A DNA stretch of 64,000 nucleotides from Roseovarius marisflavi (GCF_900142625.1 NZ_FRBN01000012.1:1-64000), one strand, 5' to 3'; shown: positions 17,203-27,878, numbered from the stretch's first letter. The notes: generated from the letters alone by a model not told the origin. A program made the numbers and translations.

Positions 17203-17412
17203 ATGCGAAACGAATGGATACTCGACGTTCTTGCCGATCTACAGACATTTGCCCATGAGAATGGGATGAGTGTTTTGGCCGAACAGCTGGATGATACACG
17301 GCTGGTGGCCGCGAGCGAGCTTGCGTTGACTGGGGAAGGACATTCCGCGAATGAACGCAACCCCGCCCGCGCGGCTGGAAACGTTATTGGAGGCTTTGGA
17401 ACATGCCTCTGA
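17203..17412 (+). CDS. small conserved protein preceding LuxR
   Basis: A 69-residue protein beginning MRNEWILDVLADLQTF, with GAGG about ten bases upstream. The N-terminal half is helical and acidic; the last 20 residues overlap the start of luxR in another frame by 62 bases. I recall small ORFs with this opening upstream of LuxR regulators in other Rhodobacterales, but no function is known to me. It could be a real partner protein or a leader coupling translation of luxR. No conserved domain is recognised. Confidence 0.55.
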   Translation: MRNEWILDVLADLQTFAHENGMSVLAEQLDDTRLVAASELALTGEGHSANERNPARAAGNVIGGFGTCL

Positions 17413-18076
17413 TCTGACGGATTTACAGAATCTGATCGAGCAATTTCGCGATCTTCTGAGCGTTGATCATATGGTGTATCACTGGGTCAGCAGTGCCGGT
17501 GAACAATATGGCTGTGGCACCTATTCCCCGATCTGGGTGCAGCGATATCTCGACCAGGACTATGTGCGCATCGATCCGGTCATTCAGGGGGGTTACAAAC
17601 GGTTTCATCCGGTGGATTGGAAGCGGCTTGACTGGTCTGGCAAGGCGGCCCGCACCTTTCAGGTTGAAGCAATCGAATACGGCATCGGCAATCAGGGCTA
17701 TTCAGTGCCGGTACGTGGGCCAAATGGCCAGTTTGCGCTTTTTACTGTCAGCCATAATTGCGATGATCTGACCTGGGCCACCTTCACCGAAGAGCACCGG
17801 CGCGACCTGATCCTGATCGCGCATTATTTCAACCAGAAAGCGCTTGATTTCGAGCCGGACCGAAACCCCGGCCAGGTTCAGCCCCTTTCGCCGCGCGAGG
17901 TCGACGGGCTTACCCTGTTGGCCATGGGCTATAGCCGGGCACAGGTGGCGCAGACGCTGAGCATTTCGGAGCATACCCTGCGGGTTTACGTTGAATCGGC
18001 GCGCTTCAAGCTTGGGGCGGTCAACACCATTCATGCGGTGGCCCGTGCCACCAGCCGAGGCCTGATCGTGGTCTGA
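17351..18076 (+). CDS. LuxR-family regulator with autoinducer-binding domain
   Basis: A 241-residue protein with an N-terminal autoinducer-binding domain and a C-terminal LuxR HTH. In the ligand domain IWVQRYLDQDYVRIDPV holds the Trp, Tyr and Asp positions that contact acyl-homoserine lactones in TraR/LasR, and PVDW supplies the later Trp. The HTH begins LSPREVDGLTLLAMGYSRAQ. No luxI synthase is nearby, so this is a LuxR solo in this window. It overlaps the preceding small gene and is probably expressed from the palindrome-bearing promoter at about 17117-17168. A hairpin at 18085-18111 ends the unit. Confidence 0.9.
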   Translation: MNATPPARLETLLEALEHASDLTDLQNLIEQFRDLLSVDHMVYHWVSSAGEQYGCGTYSPIWVQRYLDQDYVRIDPVIQGGYKRFHPVDWKRLDWSGKAARTFQVEAIEYGIGNQGYSVPVRGPNGQFALFTVSHNCDDLTWATFTEEHRRDLILIAHYFNQKALDFEPDRNPGQVQPLSPREVDGLTLLAMGYSRAQVAQTLSISEHTLRVYVESARFKLGAVNTIHAVARATSRGLIVV

Positions 18077-18084
18077 GCCCACGA

Positions 18085-18111
18085 AAAAGGGGCGCACGCG
18101 GCGCCCCTTTT
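18085..18111. terminator. bidirectional rho-independent terminator
   Basis: An 11-bp stem AAAAGGGGCGC/GCGCCCCTTTT with an ACGCG loop between the convergent luxR and ppaC genes. A-runs on one side and T-runs on the other serve both directions. Confidence 0.85.
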
Positions 18112-18130
18112 CCAAACTCTTTTATCGCCC

Positions 18131-19051
18131 TCAGACCTTGAGGTTGGGGATGATCTGTTTCTTGCGGCTCATGATGCCGGGCAGAACAACAGCATCGCCC
18201 GACACGGTCGCGCCAAAGGATTTCTCGGCGAGGGTTTTCACCAGATCGTTGGGCACCAAAAGCGTGGCTTCCTCGTTGAGGATGTCGACGACGAACAACA
18301 GAACCTGATCCACGCCATCTTCGGCGGCCACGGTTGTCATGGTGTTCAGCAGGCTGGCCTTGCGGTCAAGCACGGTCGCGGGGGCGGTGGTTTCAAGAAC
18401 GCTGACGCGAAACTTGGTGTCACCAACAGCGTATTCTTTCGAATCCATCCGCAGCAGTTCGGCGTCGGAAAAGGCCGAGACATCGGATTTCGCGGCGAAC
18501 ATTTCGGCGGCATAATCGGCGATCACGATGCCAAGGTCTTTGGCAAGCGCATGCGCGATGGCCTTGTCTTCCTGCGTCGTGGTCGGCGAGCGGAATTCAA
18601 GCGTGTCACTCAGGATACAGGTCAGCATCGCGCCTTTGATAGCGGTTGGCATTTGCGCCATGTCCTTGCCGATCATCTTGTACATGATCGTCGCGGTGCA
18701 GGCCAAAGGTTCGATCCGGATGTCGATGGGGCCTTTGGTTTCGAGGCCGCCGACAAGCTTGTGATGGTCGATGATGCCACGGATATCGGCGGCGTTGATA
18801 TCGGCCGGAAGCTCGGCCGGGTTGTTGGTATCCACGATCACCACCGGCGCATCGGCGGCGACGCCCTCAATGATCTGCGGCTTGTCCAGATTCCAGCGCT
18901 CCAGCATGAACAGCGCCTCTGTATTGGGTTCCCCCAAGAGGGCGGGGGCGGCGGGGATGCCCTGCACGTCGTTCAGGTACCAGGCCCAGATGATGGGCGA
19001 GCCGGTGGAATCGGTGTCGGGCGATTTATGGCCAAAAACAAGTGTTGTCAT
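18131..19051 (-). CDS. ppaC: manganese-dependent inorganic pyrophosphatase
   Basis: A 306-residue family II pyrophosphatase of the DHH phosphoesterase superfamily. Metal-binding motifs are FGHKSPDTDS at the N-terminus, VDTNN around residue 75 and the DHH-type IIDHHK near residue 95. The C-terminal substrate-binding SRKKQ is present. It hydrolyses cytosolic pyrophosphate to phosphate, pulling biosynthetic reactions forward. Length is normal for the family without CBS domains. It is convergent with luxR and shares its terminator. Confidence 0.95.
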   Translation of the reverse strand: MTTLVFGHKSPDTDSTGSPIIWAWYLNDVQGIPAAPALLGEPNTEALFMLERWNLDKPQIIEGVAADAPVVIVDTNNPAELPADINAADIRGIIDHHKLVGGLETKGPIDIRIEPLACTATIMYKMIGKDMAQMPTAIKGAMLTCILSDTLEFRSPTTTQEDKAIAHALAKDLGIVIADYAAEMFAAKSDVSAFSDAELLRMDSKEYAVGDTKFRVSVLETTAPATVLDRKASLLNTMTTVAAEDGVDQVLLFVVDILNEEATLLVPNDLVKTLAEKSFGATVSGDAVVLPGIMSRKKQIIPNLKV

Positions 19052-19192
19052 GTGGGGTCAATCCTGTGGGGCTGTCTGATTTGCGCGCCTTATAGGCGGG
19101 TGCGCCCGGTTTGTCACCTGTCAATGCTGCGCTGCGGCGTAATTTCCCTTTGGTGGGACAGGCGAAACCGCTGATTTTATGGATCAATGGTG

Positions 19193-19221
19193 TTGACTCC
19201 GTTTCGCGTGATCCCTAGCTA
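19193..19221 (+). promoter_or_regulatory. groESL promoter (sigma70-like)
   Basis: TTGACT (19193-19198) and TAGCTA (19216-19221) are separated by 17 bases, directly upstream of the CIRCE element. The -10 hexamer is imperfect. Confidence 0.55.
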
Positions 19222-19228
19222 TGCGTCG

Positions 19229-19255
19229 TTAGCACTCGGCGAGACTGAGTGCTAA
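19229..19255. promoter_or_regulatory. CIRCE element (HrcA operator)
   Basis: A perfect match to the CIRCE consensus: TTAGCACTC, nine bases, GAGTGCTAA. It sits between the promoter and groS, so transcription is expected to be repressed by HrcA and relieved on heat or misfolding stress. hrcA itself is not in the window. Confidence 0.95.
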
Positions 19256-19308
19256 CGACCCCCTCGGAGGGGTCATAGGAAGAAACTTTGAGCCAAGGAG
19301 CCTCAGAG

Positions 19309-19596
19309 ATGGCATTTAAACCGCTGCACGACCGTGTGCTTGTTCGCCGCGTTGAAAGCGAAGAAAAAACTGCTGGCGGACTGATCATCCCCGACAGCGC
19401 AAAAGAAAAGCCCAGCGAGGGTGAAGTTGTTTCCTGCGGCGAAGGCGCGCGCAAGGACAACGGCGAGCTGATCGAGATGGCTGTAAAAGCCGGCGACCGC
19501 ATCCTGTTCGGCAAATGGTCGGGCACCGAAGTGACGGTTGATGGCGAAGAGCTGTTGATCATGAAAGAAAGCGACATTCTGGGTCTGATGGCATAA
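19309..19596 (+). CDS. groS: co-chaperonin GroES
   Basis: A 95-residue Cpn10 of normal length. It opens [16 protein letters not shown], has the mobile loop region ([18 protein letters not shown]) and the later [14 protein letters not shown] segment. The ATG at 19309 has AAGGAG nine bases upstream; an earlier TTG in frame is not needed. It caps the GroEL folding chamber in the cytoplasm. It is the first gene of the groESL operon behind CIRCE, 68 bases from groL. Confidence 0.97.
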   Translation: MAFKPLHDRVLVRRVESEEKTAGGLIIPDSAKEKPSEGEVVSCGEGARKDNGELIEMAVKAGDRILFGKWSGTEVTVDGEELLIMKESDILGLMA

Positions 19597-19637
19597 GGCC
19601 CGGTTTTCAAACCGCCTTATTGTCCCATCAACACTAG

Positions 19638-21308
<1,671 letters not shown>

Positions 21309-21335
21309 TCTGCTGCACATCTGTGCTAACGCATT

Positions 21336-21362
21336 GGGGTCGCCTTCGGGCGGCCCCTTTTT
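21336..21362 (+). terminator. groESL terminator
   Basis: Stem GGGGTCGCC/GGCGGCCCC with a stable TTCG loop, one G-U pair, and a run of five Ts. It begins 27 bases after the groL stop. Confidence 0.9.
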
Positions 21363-21378
21363 ATTGGCAGGTGGACAA

Positions 21379-21864
21379 GTGAAACACACACAATTCAGCC
21401 GCGAGATGCGGCGCGGGGAAGAACCGGCCGTGGCCGCCCTGTTAGAGCGCGCCTTTGGCGGGCAGGCCGAGGCGCGGCTTGTTGAAAAGCTACGCCGCGC
21501 GGGTGATATCGCGGGCGAAACCGTGCTGCCGTCTGACGATGGCATTGTTGGATATTACGCCCTTTCGGTGATGCGCAGCCCAAAGACCTGGCTTTGCCTT
21601 GCTCCGGTGGCGATTGATCCCGACTGGCAGGGCCAGGGGCATGGCCGTCGGATGATCGGCCTTTTGTCGGAATGGGCGCGCCTGAGCGGGTGTTATGTTG
21701 TCGTGCTGGGCGAACCCGGTTTTTACGAACGCGCGGGGTTTAGTGTCGCGCGCGCCGCCAAACTGACCTCGCCCTATCCGATCACGAACACGTTGCTGGC
21801 GGGGCCGGGGACGGATGTGCCAGAACAGAGCCTGATCTATCCCAAGGCGTTTGAGACCCTGTAA
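21379..21864 (+). CDS. GNAT-family N-acetyltransferase
   Basis: A 161-residue acetyltransferase from a GTG at 21379, with AGGTGG eight bases upstream; an earlier in-frame start would overlap the groESL terminator. The acetyl-CoA-binding motif appears as APVAIDPDWQGQGHGRRMIG, followed by VLGEPGFYERAGF. This resembles YhbS/PhnO-like GNATs of unknown small-molecule substrate. The stop overlaps the next gene's ATG by one base (TAATG), indicating coupled translation with the EamA transporter. Confidence 0.85.
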   Translation: MKHTQFSREMRRGEEPAVAALLERAFGGQAEARLVEKLRRAGDIAGETVLPSDDGIVGYYALSVMRSPKTWLCLAPVAIDPDWQGQGHGRRMIGLLSEWARLSGCYVVVLGEPGFYERAGFSVARAAKLTSPYPITNTLLAGPGTDVPEQSLIYPKAFETL

Positions 21865-22727
21865 TGCCCCTGTTTTTCCTCACGACATGGACCATGATCG
21901 CCTTTGCCGCCAATTCGGTGCTGAACCGTCTGGCCCTTGCCGGGGGCTGCATTGATGCCGCCAGTTTTGGCGCGATCCGGCTTGTGGCGGGGGCGGTGAT
22001 GCTGGCGGGTTTATGTCTCGCGCTGCGCGGGCGGATTGACTTGCGCGGGCCGGGGCGTGTCGCCGGGGTGCTGGCGCTCTTGGTCTATATCTACGGGTTT
22101 TCCGGGGCGTATAACGCGCTTGATGCGGGGATCGGCGCGCTGATCCTGTTCGGCGTGGTTCAGATCACAATGTTCGCCGGCGGGCTTTGGGCGCGTGAGG
22201 CGATGCCGCCGCGCCGCTGGATCGGGGCGCTTGTGGCCTTTGGCGGGCTGGCCTGGCTGCTCTGGCCCGGTGCCGGCCCGGTGATCAGCCCGCTGCACGG
22301 GCTGTTGATGGCGCTGGCCGGGGTCGGCTGGGGAATTTATTCGCTGGCTGGTCGGCTCAACCGCGACGCCCTTCAGGCGACGGCGACGAATTTCATTCTG
22401 GCGGCGCCGGTCGGTGTGGTGCTTACCCTGCTTTGGCCGAGTGCGCCGGGCGGGGCCGAGATCGGGCGCGACGGCATCCTGCTGGCGATTGCCTCTGGCG
22501 CGCTGACCTCGGGGGTTGGCTATGCGATGTGGTATTCGATCCTGCCGCGGATCGGCGCAAGCGTGGCGGCGGTGGCGCAATTGACCGTGCCGGTGATCGC
22601 AATGGCCGGCGGCATGATCTTTCTCGCCGAGGCGCTGGACCTGCAATTCGTGATGGCGACGGCTCTGGTGCTGGGCGGTGTTGCGATCTCTGTTCTGCCG
22701 CTTGGGCGCGTCAGGCGCGATAGGTAA
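21864..22727 (+). CDS. EamA-family (DMT superfamily) transporter
   Basis: A 287-residue inner-membrane protein with about ten hydrophobic segments in two EamA repeats; GAIRLVAGAVMLAG early and GASVAAVAQLTVPVIAMAGG late are typical. The substrate is unknown. It is coupled to the preceding GNAT gene, an arrangement that could pair modification and export of a metabolite, though that is speculation. Its end overlaps the convergent Gre-factor gene by 17 bases. Confidence 0.85.
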   Translation: MPLFFLTTWTMIAFAANSVLNRLALAGGCIDAASFGAIRLVAGAVMLAGLCLALRGRIDLRGPGRVAGVLALLVYIYGFSGAYNALDAGIGALILFGVVQITMFAGGLWAREAMPPRRWIGALVAFGGLAWLLWPGAGPVISPLHGLLMALAGVGWGIYSLAGRLNRDALQATATNFILAAPVGVVLTLLWPSAPGGAEIGRDGILLAIASGALTSGVGYAMWYSILPRIGASVAAVAQLTVPVIAMAGGMIFLAEALDLQFVMATALVLGGVAISVLPLGRVRRDR

Positions 22728-23211
22728 CGCGGCGCACCTCAAGCTCGACCACGCCGGTGGGCTTGGGCCATTCCACGATATCGCCAACGCGGGCCTCGAT
22801 CAGGGCACGCGCCAGCGGTGAAAAAGCCGAGATCAGCCGCTTTTCGGGGTCCGATTCATCCTCGCCGACAATGGTATAACTCGCCTGGCGCCCCTCTTCA
22901 TCGGCGACGGTGACGGTGGCACCAAAGAGCACCTGATCGCAGGGCCCCTCTGGCGGGGGCACAAGGATCGCGGTGTTCAGCCGCGCCTCGACATAGCGCA
23001 GATCGCGCTCGGCCACGGCCAGCGGATGCAGGTCATCGAGAAATTCGCGCCCTTCGCGCAAACGGTTCACCTCGGCCTCAAGGCTGGCGTGGCGTGCCTT
23101 GAGCGCGGCCAGACCCTGCGGTGTGACATGGTTGGGATGCCCGCTTATCGGCAGGTCGGGCAGGCGCTCGGGCGTGCTGCCGTCATCCTCTTTGGTAAAG
23201 GCCTTGTTCAT
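22711..23211 (-). CDS. GreA/GreB-family transcription elongation factor
   Basis: A 166-residue protein with an N-terminal coiled-coil half (ALKARHASLEAEVNRLREGREF) and a C-terminal FKBP-like half (VGEDESDPEKRLISAFSPLARALI), which is the Gre layout. Gre factors enter the RNA polymerase secondary channel and stimulate transcript cleavage. The coiled-coil tip lacks a clearly placed DE pair, so a true cleavage role is less certain than family membership. It lies four bases downstream of the NUDIX gene on the same strand and overlaps the convergent transporter gene. Confidence 0.8.
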   Translation of the reverse strand: MNKAFTKEDDGSTPERLPDLPISGHPNHVTPQGLAALKARHASLEAEVNRLREGREFLDDLHPLAVAERDLRYVEARLNTAILVPPPEGPCDQVLFGATVTVADEEGRQASYTIVGEDESDPEKRLISAFSPLARALIEARVGDIVEWPKPTGVVELEVRRVTYRA

Positions 23212-23215
23212 CGCG

Positions 23216-23470
23216 TCACCTTATTAGAACCTCAAGCGGATCATAGCCCATGCCCCGCGCAAAGGCGACATGCGCAAGGCTGTCGGGTTTGACGCGCAGG
23301 CCGGTTTCCTCAAAAACCTCGCGTTGCAGGTTGTCGGGAAGCGATGCGCCGACCTCTGCGCCGCCGCCGGGGGCGCACCACAGGTCGCTCTGTTGGCCCG
23401 GAAAGGCGTTGACCAGCAAAAGCCGCTGATCCTTGACGATCACGGCGCGGGTGGCAATGCGGATGCTCAA
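23216..23470 (-). CDS. short NUDIX hydrolase
   Basis: 84 residues from a TTG at 23470, chosen because GGAG lies eight bases upstream and the protein then opens [22 protein letters not shown], the usual first NUDIX strands. The NUDIX box is recognisable ([24 protein letters not shown] region): the catalytic REVFEETG is intact, but the first conserved Glu is Ala. NUDIX domains are normally 130-150 residues; this one ends soon after the box (YDPLEVLIR), so the C-terminal strands are missing. It may be a degenerate or minimal enzyme. It precedes the Gre-factor gene by four bases. Confidence 0.65.
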   Translation of the reverse strand: MSIRIATRAVIVKDQRLLLVNAFPGQQSDLWCAPGGGAEVGASLPDNLQREVFEETGLRVKPDSLAHVAFARGMGYDPLEVLIR

Positions 23471-23533
23471 AGTGGTGTCTCCGGGTGGGAAAAGGGGCTG
23501 TTCAGCGGGGGTAAATATACCTATCTGAACCAC

Positions 23534-24268
23534 ATGAAACAGATGCTTTTCGTTCTTGGCCTTTGCGCCGGCCTGTTGGCCACGCCCGCACGCGCGGATT
23601 GCGTGGTGCTCTTGCATGGTCTGGCGCGGTCCGATACCTCGCTATTGGTGATGCAAGAGTCGCTGGAGGCGGCGGGCTATGACGTGTTCAGCCCCGATTA
23701 TCCCTCGACCGAAGAGCGCATCGCGCAGCTTGCCGAAGAGACCCTGCCATTCGGGGTGCGGGTTTGTGGCGAGACCAAGGTACATTTCGTGACCCATTCG
23801 ATGGGCGGCATCCTGTTGCGGTTCTGGCTAAAGGACAACCGCCCCGCAGATATGGGCCGCGTCGTCATGCTTGCGCCGCCCAATCACGGCAGCGAGCTTG
23901 TTGACGAATTGGGCGGGCTTGAGCTTTTTCAATGGATCAACGGCCCGGCCGGTGGGCAGCTTGAGACCGGGCCGGAGGGCCTTCCGGAACAGCTTCCGCC
24001 AGTTGATTTCGAGCTTGGGGTGATTGCCGGCACGCGCTCTCTCAACCCCTATTATTCAAGCGTGATCGAGGGGCCGGATGACGGCAAGGTGTCGGTCGCC
24101 TCGACGAAGGTCGAGGGCATGGCCGATCACCTGACCCTGCCGGTGACGCATACCTTCATGATGAACAACCCGCTTGTCATCGCGCAGGTTGAGAATTTCC
24201 TGCGCGACGGGGCGTTTGATCACGATCTGACGCTTGGCGATGTCCTTTGGGGCTGGGTCGAGGAATGA
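23534..24268 (+). CDS. exported alpha/beta-hydrolase (lipase-like)
   Basis: A 244-residue protein with a signal peptide ([21 protein letters not shown]). The oxyanion segment VLLHGLARS and the nucleophile elbow THSMGG place the catalytic Ser near residue 99. A C-terminal His in PVTHTF probably completes the triad. It resembles short exported lipase/acyltransferase-like hydrolases with a lid-less fold. Substrate unknown; periplasmic or secreted. Its stop overlaps the start of the phnM-like gene (ATGA). Confidence 0.8.
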   Translation: MKQMLFVLGLCAGLLATPARADCVVLLHGLARSDTSLLVMQESLEAAGYDVFSPDYPSTEERIAQLAEETLPFGVRVCGETKVHFVTHSMGGILLRFWLKDNRPADMGRVVMLAPPNHGSELVDELGGLELFQWINGPAGGQLETGPEGLPEQLPPVDFELGVIAGTRSLNPYYSSVIEGPDDGKVSVASTKVEGMADHLTLPVTHTFMMNNPLVIAQVENFLRDGAFDHDLTLGDVLWGWVEE

Positions 24269-25413
24269 GCGCGCTTTCCCTGACATTGACCGGCGCAGAG
24301 GTGTTGCGCCCCCAAGGCCTATCCGATGAGCCGCTTGCGATACGCGATGGCGTGATCGCCGATGCGCCGGTGGGACGCGAGGTTGATCTGAGCGGTTTTC
24401 TGGTTCTGCCGGGGATTGTCGATGTGCATGGTGACGGGTTCGAGCGCCACCTTGCCCCGCGGCGCGGCGCGATGAAGGACCTTGGCGAGGGATTGACTGC
24501 CGCCGAGGCCGAGTTGGGCGCAAACGGCATTACCACCGCCACGCTGGCGCAGTTTTATAGCTGGGAAGGCGGCATGCGCGGCCCGGAGTTTGCCGAGCGT
24601 GTCTTTACCGGCATGGCGAGCCTGCGCGCACGCGTGGCAACCGACCTTCGTGCGCAGCTTCGCTTTGAGGTGGCCATGCTGGACGATTACGCGGCGGTGG
24701 CCGAAATGATCGCGCGCCATGATATCGGCTATGTGGTGTTCAACGATCACCTGCCGCATGAGGCGCTCGACAAGGGCAAGCGCCCGCCGCGTCTGCACGG
24801 TCAGGCGCTTCGGATCGGGCGCAACCCCGAGAAGCATCTTGAATTCATTCAAGGCCTGCATGCCGCCATGGGGGCGGTGCCCGCCGCGCTTGACCGGCTG
24901 AGCGCTGAGCTTGTGGCGCGCGGTGTGCGCCTTGGAAGCCATGACGACCGCCGTGCCGATCAGCGTCGTGCGGCGCGCGCGCGTGGTGTCAGGATCGCCG
25001 AGTTTCCCGAAACCCTTGAGGCCGCCGAAGAGGCACGGAACGGGGGTGATGCGGTGATCATGGGCGCGCCCAACGTCGTGCGGGGGAACTCGCATAATGG
25101 CAATGCCAGCGCGATCGAACTTGTGGCGATGGGGCTCGTGGATGCGCTTGCCTCGGATTACCACTATCCCTCGCTCAAACGGGCGGCGTTTTTGCTGGCC
25201 GATGGCGGGCTGCTTGATCTGGCCGGGGCCTGGGGGCTTGTTTCGGCGGGACCTGCGCGGATCTTGGGGCTGTCTGACCGGGGCGCGCTGCGTACAGGGC
25301 TGCGGGCCGATCTCGTGGTGCTTGAGGCGCACAGCCGCAAGGTCGCCGCGACCATGGCCGCCGGGCGCATCAGCTATATGTCGGGTGAGGCGGCGGCGCG
25401 CTTTATCGGATAG
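24265..25413 (+). CDS. phnM: PhnM-like ribose methylphosphonate triphosphate diphosphatase
   Basis: A 382-residue amidohydrolase-superfamily protein. Motifs include [13 protein letters not shown] near residue 50, VFNDHLPH in the middle, [12 protein letters not shown], and [12 protein letters not shown] near the C-terminus, the pattern of PhnM. PhnM releases pyrophosphate from alpha-D-ribose 1-methylphosphonate 5-triphosphate in the C-P lyase pathway. No other phn gene is in the window, so this is a stand-alone copy coupled to a lipase-like gene. A paralogue with a different substrate is possible. Confidence 0.85.
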   Translation: MSALSLTLTGAEVLRPQGLSDEPLAIRDGVIADAPVGREVDLSGFLVLPGIVDVHGDGFERHLAPRRGAMKDLGEGLTAAEAELGANGITTATLAQFYSWEGGMRGPEFAERVFTGMASLRARVATDLRAQLRFEVAMLDDYAAVAEMIARHDIGYVVFNDHLPHEALDKGKRPPRLHGQALRIGRNPEKHLEFIQGLHAAMGAVPAALDRLSAELVARGVRLGSHDDRRADQRRAARARGVRIAEFPETLEAAEEARNGGDAVIMGAPNVVRGNSHNGNASAIELVAMGLVDALASDYHYPSLKRAAFLLADGGLLDLAGAWGLVSAGPARILGLSDRGALRTGLRADLVVLEAHSRKVAATMAAGRISYMSGEAAARFIG

Positions 25414-25479
25414 CCGCGCCGCAAGGGGCCTGCGGCGCGATGTGAGTATTTTTGGAAAGATGAAAGGCCTGTTGTCGTG

Positions 25480-26547
25480 TCATGTGACGATGCGGTTCAC
25501 ATGCCCCATCTTGCGGCCCGGTTTGACCTCGGCCTTGCCGTAAAGGTGGATCGCGGCATTGGCGGTTTTCGCCAGGTCAGGGACCCGGTCCATATCATCG
25601 CCGATCAGGTTTTCCATCACCACGTCGGCGTAGCGGGTACCGTCGCCGAGCGGCCAGCCCGCAACGGCACGGATATGTTGTTCGAACTGATCAATCGCGC
25701 AGCCCTGTTGTGTCCAATGGCCGGAATTATGCACCCGTGGGGCGATTTCATTGACGATAAGGCCTTTGTCGGTGACGAAGAGTTCGACCCCCATGACGCC
25801 GACATAGCGCAGCTTGTTGAGGATCTTGGCGGCCAGCAGCACCGCATCGGTGCGCTGCGCGCCGTTCAGTCGGGCGGGCACGGTGGTGGTGCGCAGGATG
25901 CCGCCTTCGTGGACGTTTTCGCCGGGATCAAAGCAGGCCACGTCGCCGGCCTCATTGCGGGCGGCGATCACCGAGACCTCGTGTGAAAAATCGACAAAGC
26001 CTTCGAGGATGGCGGGTTGGCCCGCCATATCGGCCAGGGCCGCTTCGGCGTCATCCGGCGTCATGATCCGAGCCTGACCCTTGCCATCATAGCCAAGGCG
26101 GCGGGTCTTGAGGATCGCAGGCAGGCCGATTTCGGCAATCGCCTCGGCCAGATCCTGGGCGTCGTCGACGGCGGCGAAGGGCGCGGTTTGCAAGCCGAGT
26201 TCGCTCAGGAAAGCCTTTTCGACAAGGCGGTCCTGGCTTACCCGCAGGGCTTTGCGCCCGGGGCGGACGGGTTTGATCTTTTCCAGAATATCGAGCGCCG
26301 AGGTCGGGATGTTCTCGAACTCATAGGTGATGACATCGACGCTTTGGGCAAAGGCGCGCAGGGCGGCCTCATCCTCGTAGGCGGCGGTGGTGACGGCATG
26401 GGCCACGTCCGCCGCAGGCGGGTTGGCGCCGGGTTCAAAGACATGACAGCGCAGACCGAGGCGCGCGGCGGCCACCGAAAGCATCCGGCCCAATTGGCCG
26501 CCGCCGAGAATGCCGATGGTCGCGCCGGTAGGAAGGGGATCAGTCAT
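25480..26547 (-). CDS. purK: N5-carboxyaminoimidazole ribonucleotide synthase
   Basis: A 355-residue ATP-grasp enzyme. It opens with the nucleotide-binding [17 protein letters not shown] and contains ATP-grasp segments ([27 protein letters not shown]). It makes N5-CAIR from AIR, ATP and bicarbonate in purine synthesis. ATG 26547 overlaps the purE stop by eight bases and gives normal family length; an ATG at 26559 is a minor alternative. It forms the purEK operon. Confidence 0.93.
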   Translation of the reverse strand: MTDPLPTGATIGILGGGQLGRMLSVAAARLGLRCHVFEPGANPPAADVAHAVTTAAYEDEAALRAFAQSVDVITYEFENIPTSALDILEKIKPVRPGRKALRVSQDRLVEKAFLSELGLQTAPFAAVDDAQDLAEAIAEIGLPAILKTRRLGYDGKGQARIMTPDDAEAALADMAGQPAILEGFVDFSHEVSVIAARNEAGDVACFDPGENVHEGGILRTTTVPARLNGAQRTDAVLLAAKILNKLRYVGVMGVELFVTDKGLIVNEIAPRVHNSGHWTQQGCAIDQFEQHIRAVAGWPLGDGTRYADVVMENLIGDDMDRVPDLAKTANAAIHLYGKAEVKPGRKMGHVNRIVT

Positions 26548-27028
26548 CGGTTGGTTCATCCGGAATTGAGGCCGAGAGGGCAATGCGCCAGTCATCAAGC
26601 CGGGTGGCAAGGTCGGCGTCGCCATTGGCAAGGATCGCGGCGGCCATCAGGCCGGCATTGGCCGCCCCTGCGCCGCCGATGGCCATGGTGGCCACGGGAA
26701 AGCCGCGCGGCATCTGCACGATGGAATAGAGGCTATCCACACCCGAGAGGGCCTTGGTCTGAACCGGGACACCGATCACCGGAACGCGGGTCTTGCTGGC
26801 CATCATGCCGGGCAGATGCGCGGCCCCGCCGGCGCCTGCGATGATGACCTGAAGCCCGCGCGCAGCGGCGGTTTTACCATACTCCCAGAGCCGGTCCGGC
26901 GTGCGATGCGCCGAGACGATCTTGGTCTCATAGGCAACACCCAGTTCATCGAGAATTTGAGCGGCTTCGCGCATGGTGGACCAGTCTGACTGACTTCCCA
27001 TGATGATGCCGACTTTGACCTCTGTCAT
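26540..27028 (-). CDS. purE: N5-CAIR mutase
   Basis: A 162-residue protein with class I PurE hallmarks: [22 protein letters not shown], and [13 protein letters not shown]. It converts N5-CAIR to CAIR in de novo purine synthesis and works as an octamer. It is the first gene of a purE-purK pair with overlapping reading frames. Length is normal. Confidence 0.96.
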   Translation of the reverse strand: MTEVKVGIIMGSQSDWSTMREAAQILDELGVAYETKIVSAHRTPDRLWEYGKTAAARGLQVIIAGAGGAAHLPGMMASKTRVPVIGVPVQTKALSGVDSLYSIVQMPRGFPVATMAIGGAGAANAGLMAAAILANGDADLATRLDDWRIALSASIPDEPTDD

Positions 27029-27074
27029 ATCACGCCCCTTGCAATGAAGCGCGCACTATACTGATCGGCGGGCG

Positions 27075-27299
27075 TTACGCAATGATGTCCGGATAAAGCC
27101 GGTCTTCGATGCGGGCAATGATATCGCGCAGGTAAAGTTTCTTCTTTTTCAGGCGTTGCAGGGTCAGCGGATCGGCAATGCCATTGAGGTGCAGGGCGCG
27201 AATTGCCTCGTCCAGGTCGCGGTGTTCGCGGCGAAATTCCTCAAGCTCGACCCGCAGGACGTCTTCGGATTTCATCGACAGATCGCTGTAGGCATTCAT
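27075..27299 (-). CDS. YdcH-like DUF465 protein
   Basis: A 74-residue, mostly helical protein. ATG 27299 gives MNAYSDLSMKSEDVL; the distal half has the DUF465 pattern RLKKKKLYLRDIIARIEDR. Small DUF465 proteins are widespread in proteobacteria with unknown function. It is 46 bases upstream of the purE start on the same strand and divergent from the hsp20 gene. An upstream start at 27359 would lie inside the probable hsp20 promoter region. Confidence 0.8.
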   Translation of the reverse strand: MNAYSDLSMKSEDVLRVELEEFRREHRDLDEAIRALHLNGIADPLTLQRLKKKKLYLRDIIARIEDRLYPDIIA

Positions 27300-27363
27300 G
27301 ACTGGCGATTCCCTTGCACCGTTGAAGCCATAACATACTGAATTTGCGCCGTTTCGCAAAGCC

Positions 27364-27392
27364 CTTGCACGCGCGCATCACAATCCCCATAT
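27364..27392 (+). promoter_or_regulatory. RpoH (heat-shock sigma32) promoter of hsp20
   Basis: CTTGCAC (27364-27370) and CCCCATAT (27385-27392) are separated by 14 bases, a close match to the sigma32 consensus. It is about 65 bases upstream of the Hsp20 start, so heat-shock induction is expected. Confidence 0.65.
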
Positions 27393-27458
27393 TTCGGGGG
27401 CAGGTCGCCACAACGGGGCCTGCGCAACGGACGGTCGCTTAGAGTCAAGGACGTGTCA

Positions 27459-27872
27459 ATGACAAAGCTTACACTGGGGTCGCACCCCTACATGCTTGGG
27501 TTTGAACAGCTTGAGCGGATGTTGGAACGCAGTGCGAAATCCGGCAATGAAGGCTACCCGCCTTTCAATATCGAGCAGACCTCGAACAATTCCTATCGGA
27601 TCACGCTTGCCGTGGCCGGATTTGCCGAGGATGACCTGTCGATCACGGTCGAGGATCGCCAATTGGTGATCCGGGGCCGTCAGAATGACGAGGCCGAGGC
27701 CCGGCTTTACCTGCATCGCGGCATTGCCGCGCGGCAGTTCCAGCGCTCTTTCGTGCTGGCTGATGGGGTCGAGGTGGGCGAGGCGATCATGGAAAACGGT
27801 CTGTTGCATGTCGACCTGACCCGTGCCCAACCGGAACCGGTTGTGCAGCGGATCAAGATAAACAAGGGGTAA
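27459..27872 (+). CDS. Hsp20/alpha-crystallin small heat-shock protein
   Basis: A 137-residue IbpA-like holdase. The alpha-crystallin domain runs from about residue 30 to 125 (YRITLAVAGFAEDDLSITV, FQRSFVLADGVEV, ENGLLHVDL), with the Gly-Leu motif and a C-terminal extension. ATG 27459 is preferred to the GTG two codons earlier because AAGGA is better spaced. It binds unfolding proteins in the cytoplasm. It precedes the DUF1150 gene by six bases and follows an RpoH-like promoter. Confidence 0.92.
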   Translation: MTKLTLGSHPYMLGFEQLERMLERSAKSGNEGYPPFNIEQTSNNSYRITLAVAGFAEDDLSITVEDRQLVIRGRQNDEAEARLYLHRGIAARQFQRSFVLADGVEVGEAIMENGLLHVDLTRAQPEPVVQRIKINKG

Positions 27873-27878
27873 GCCAAG

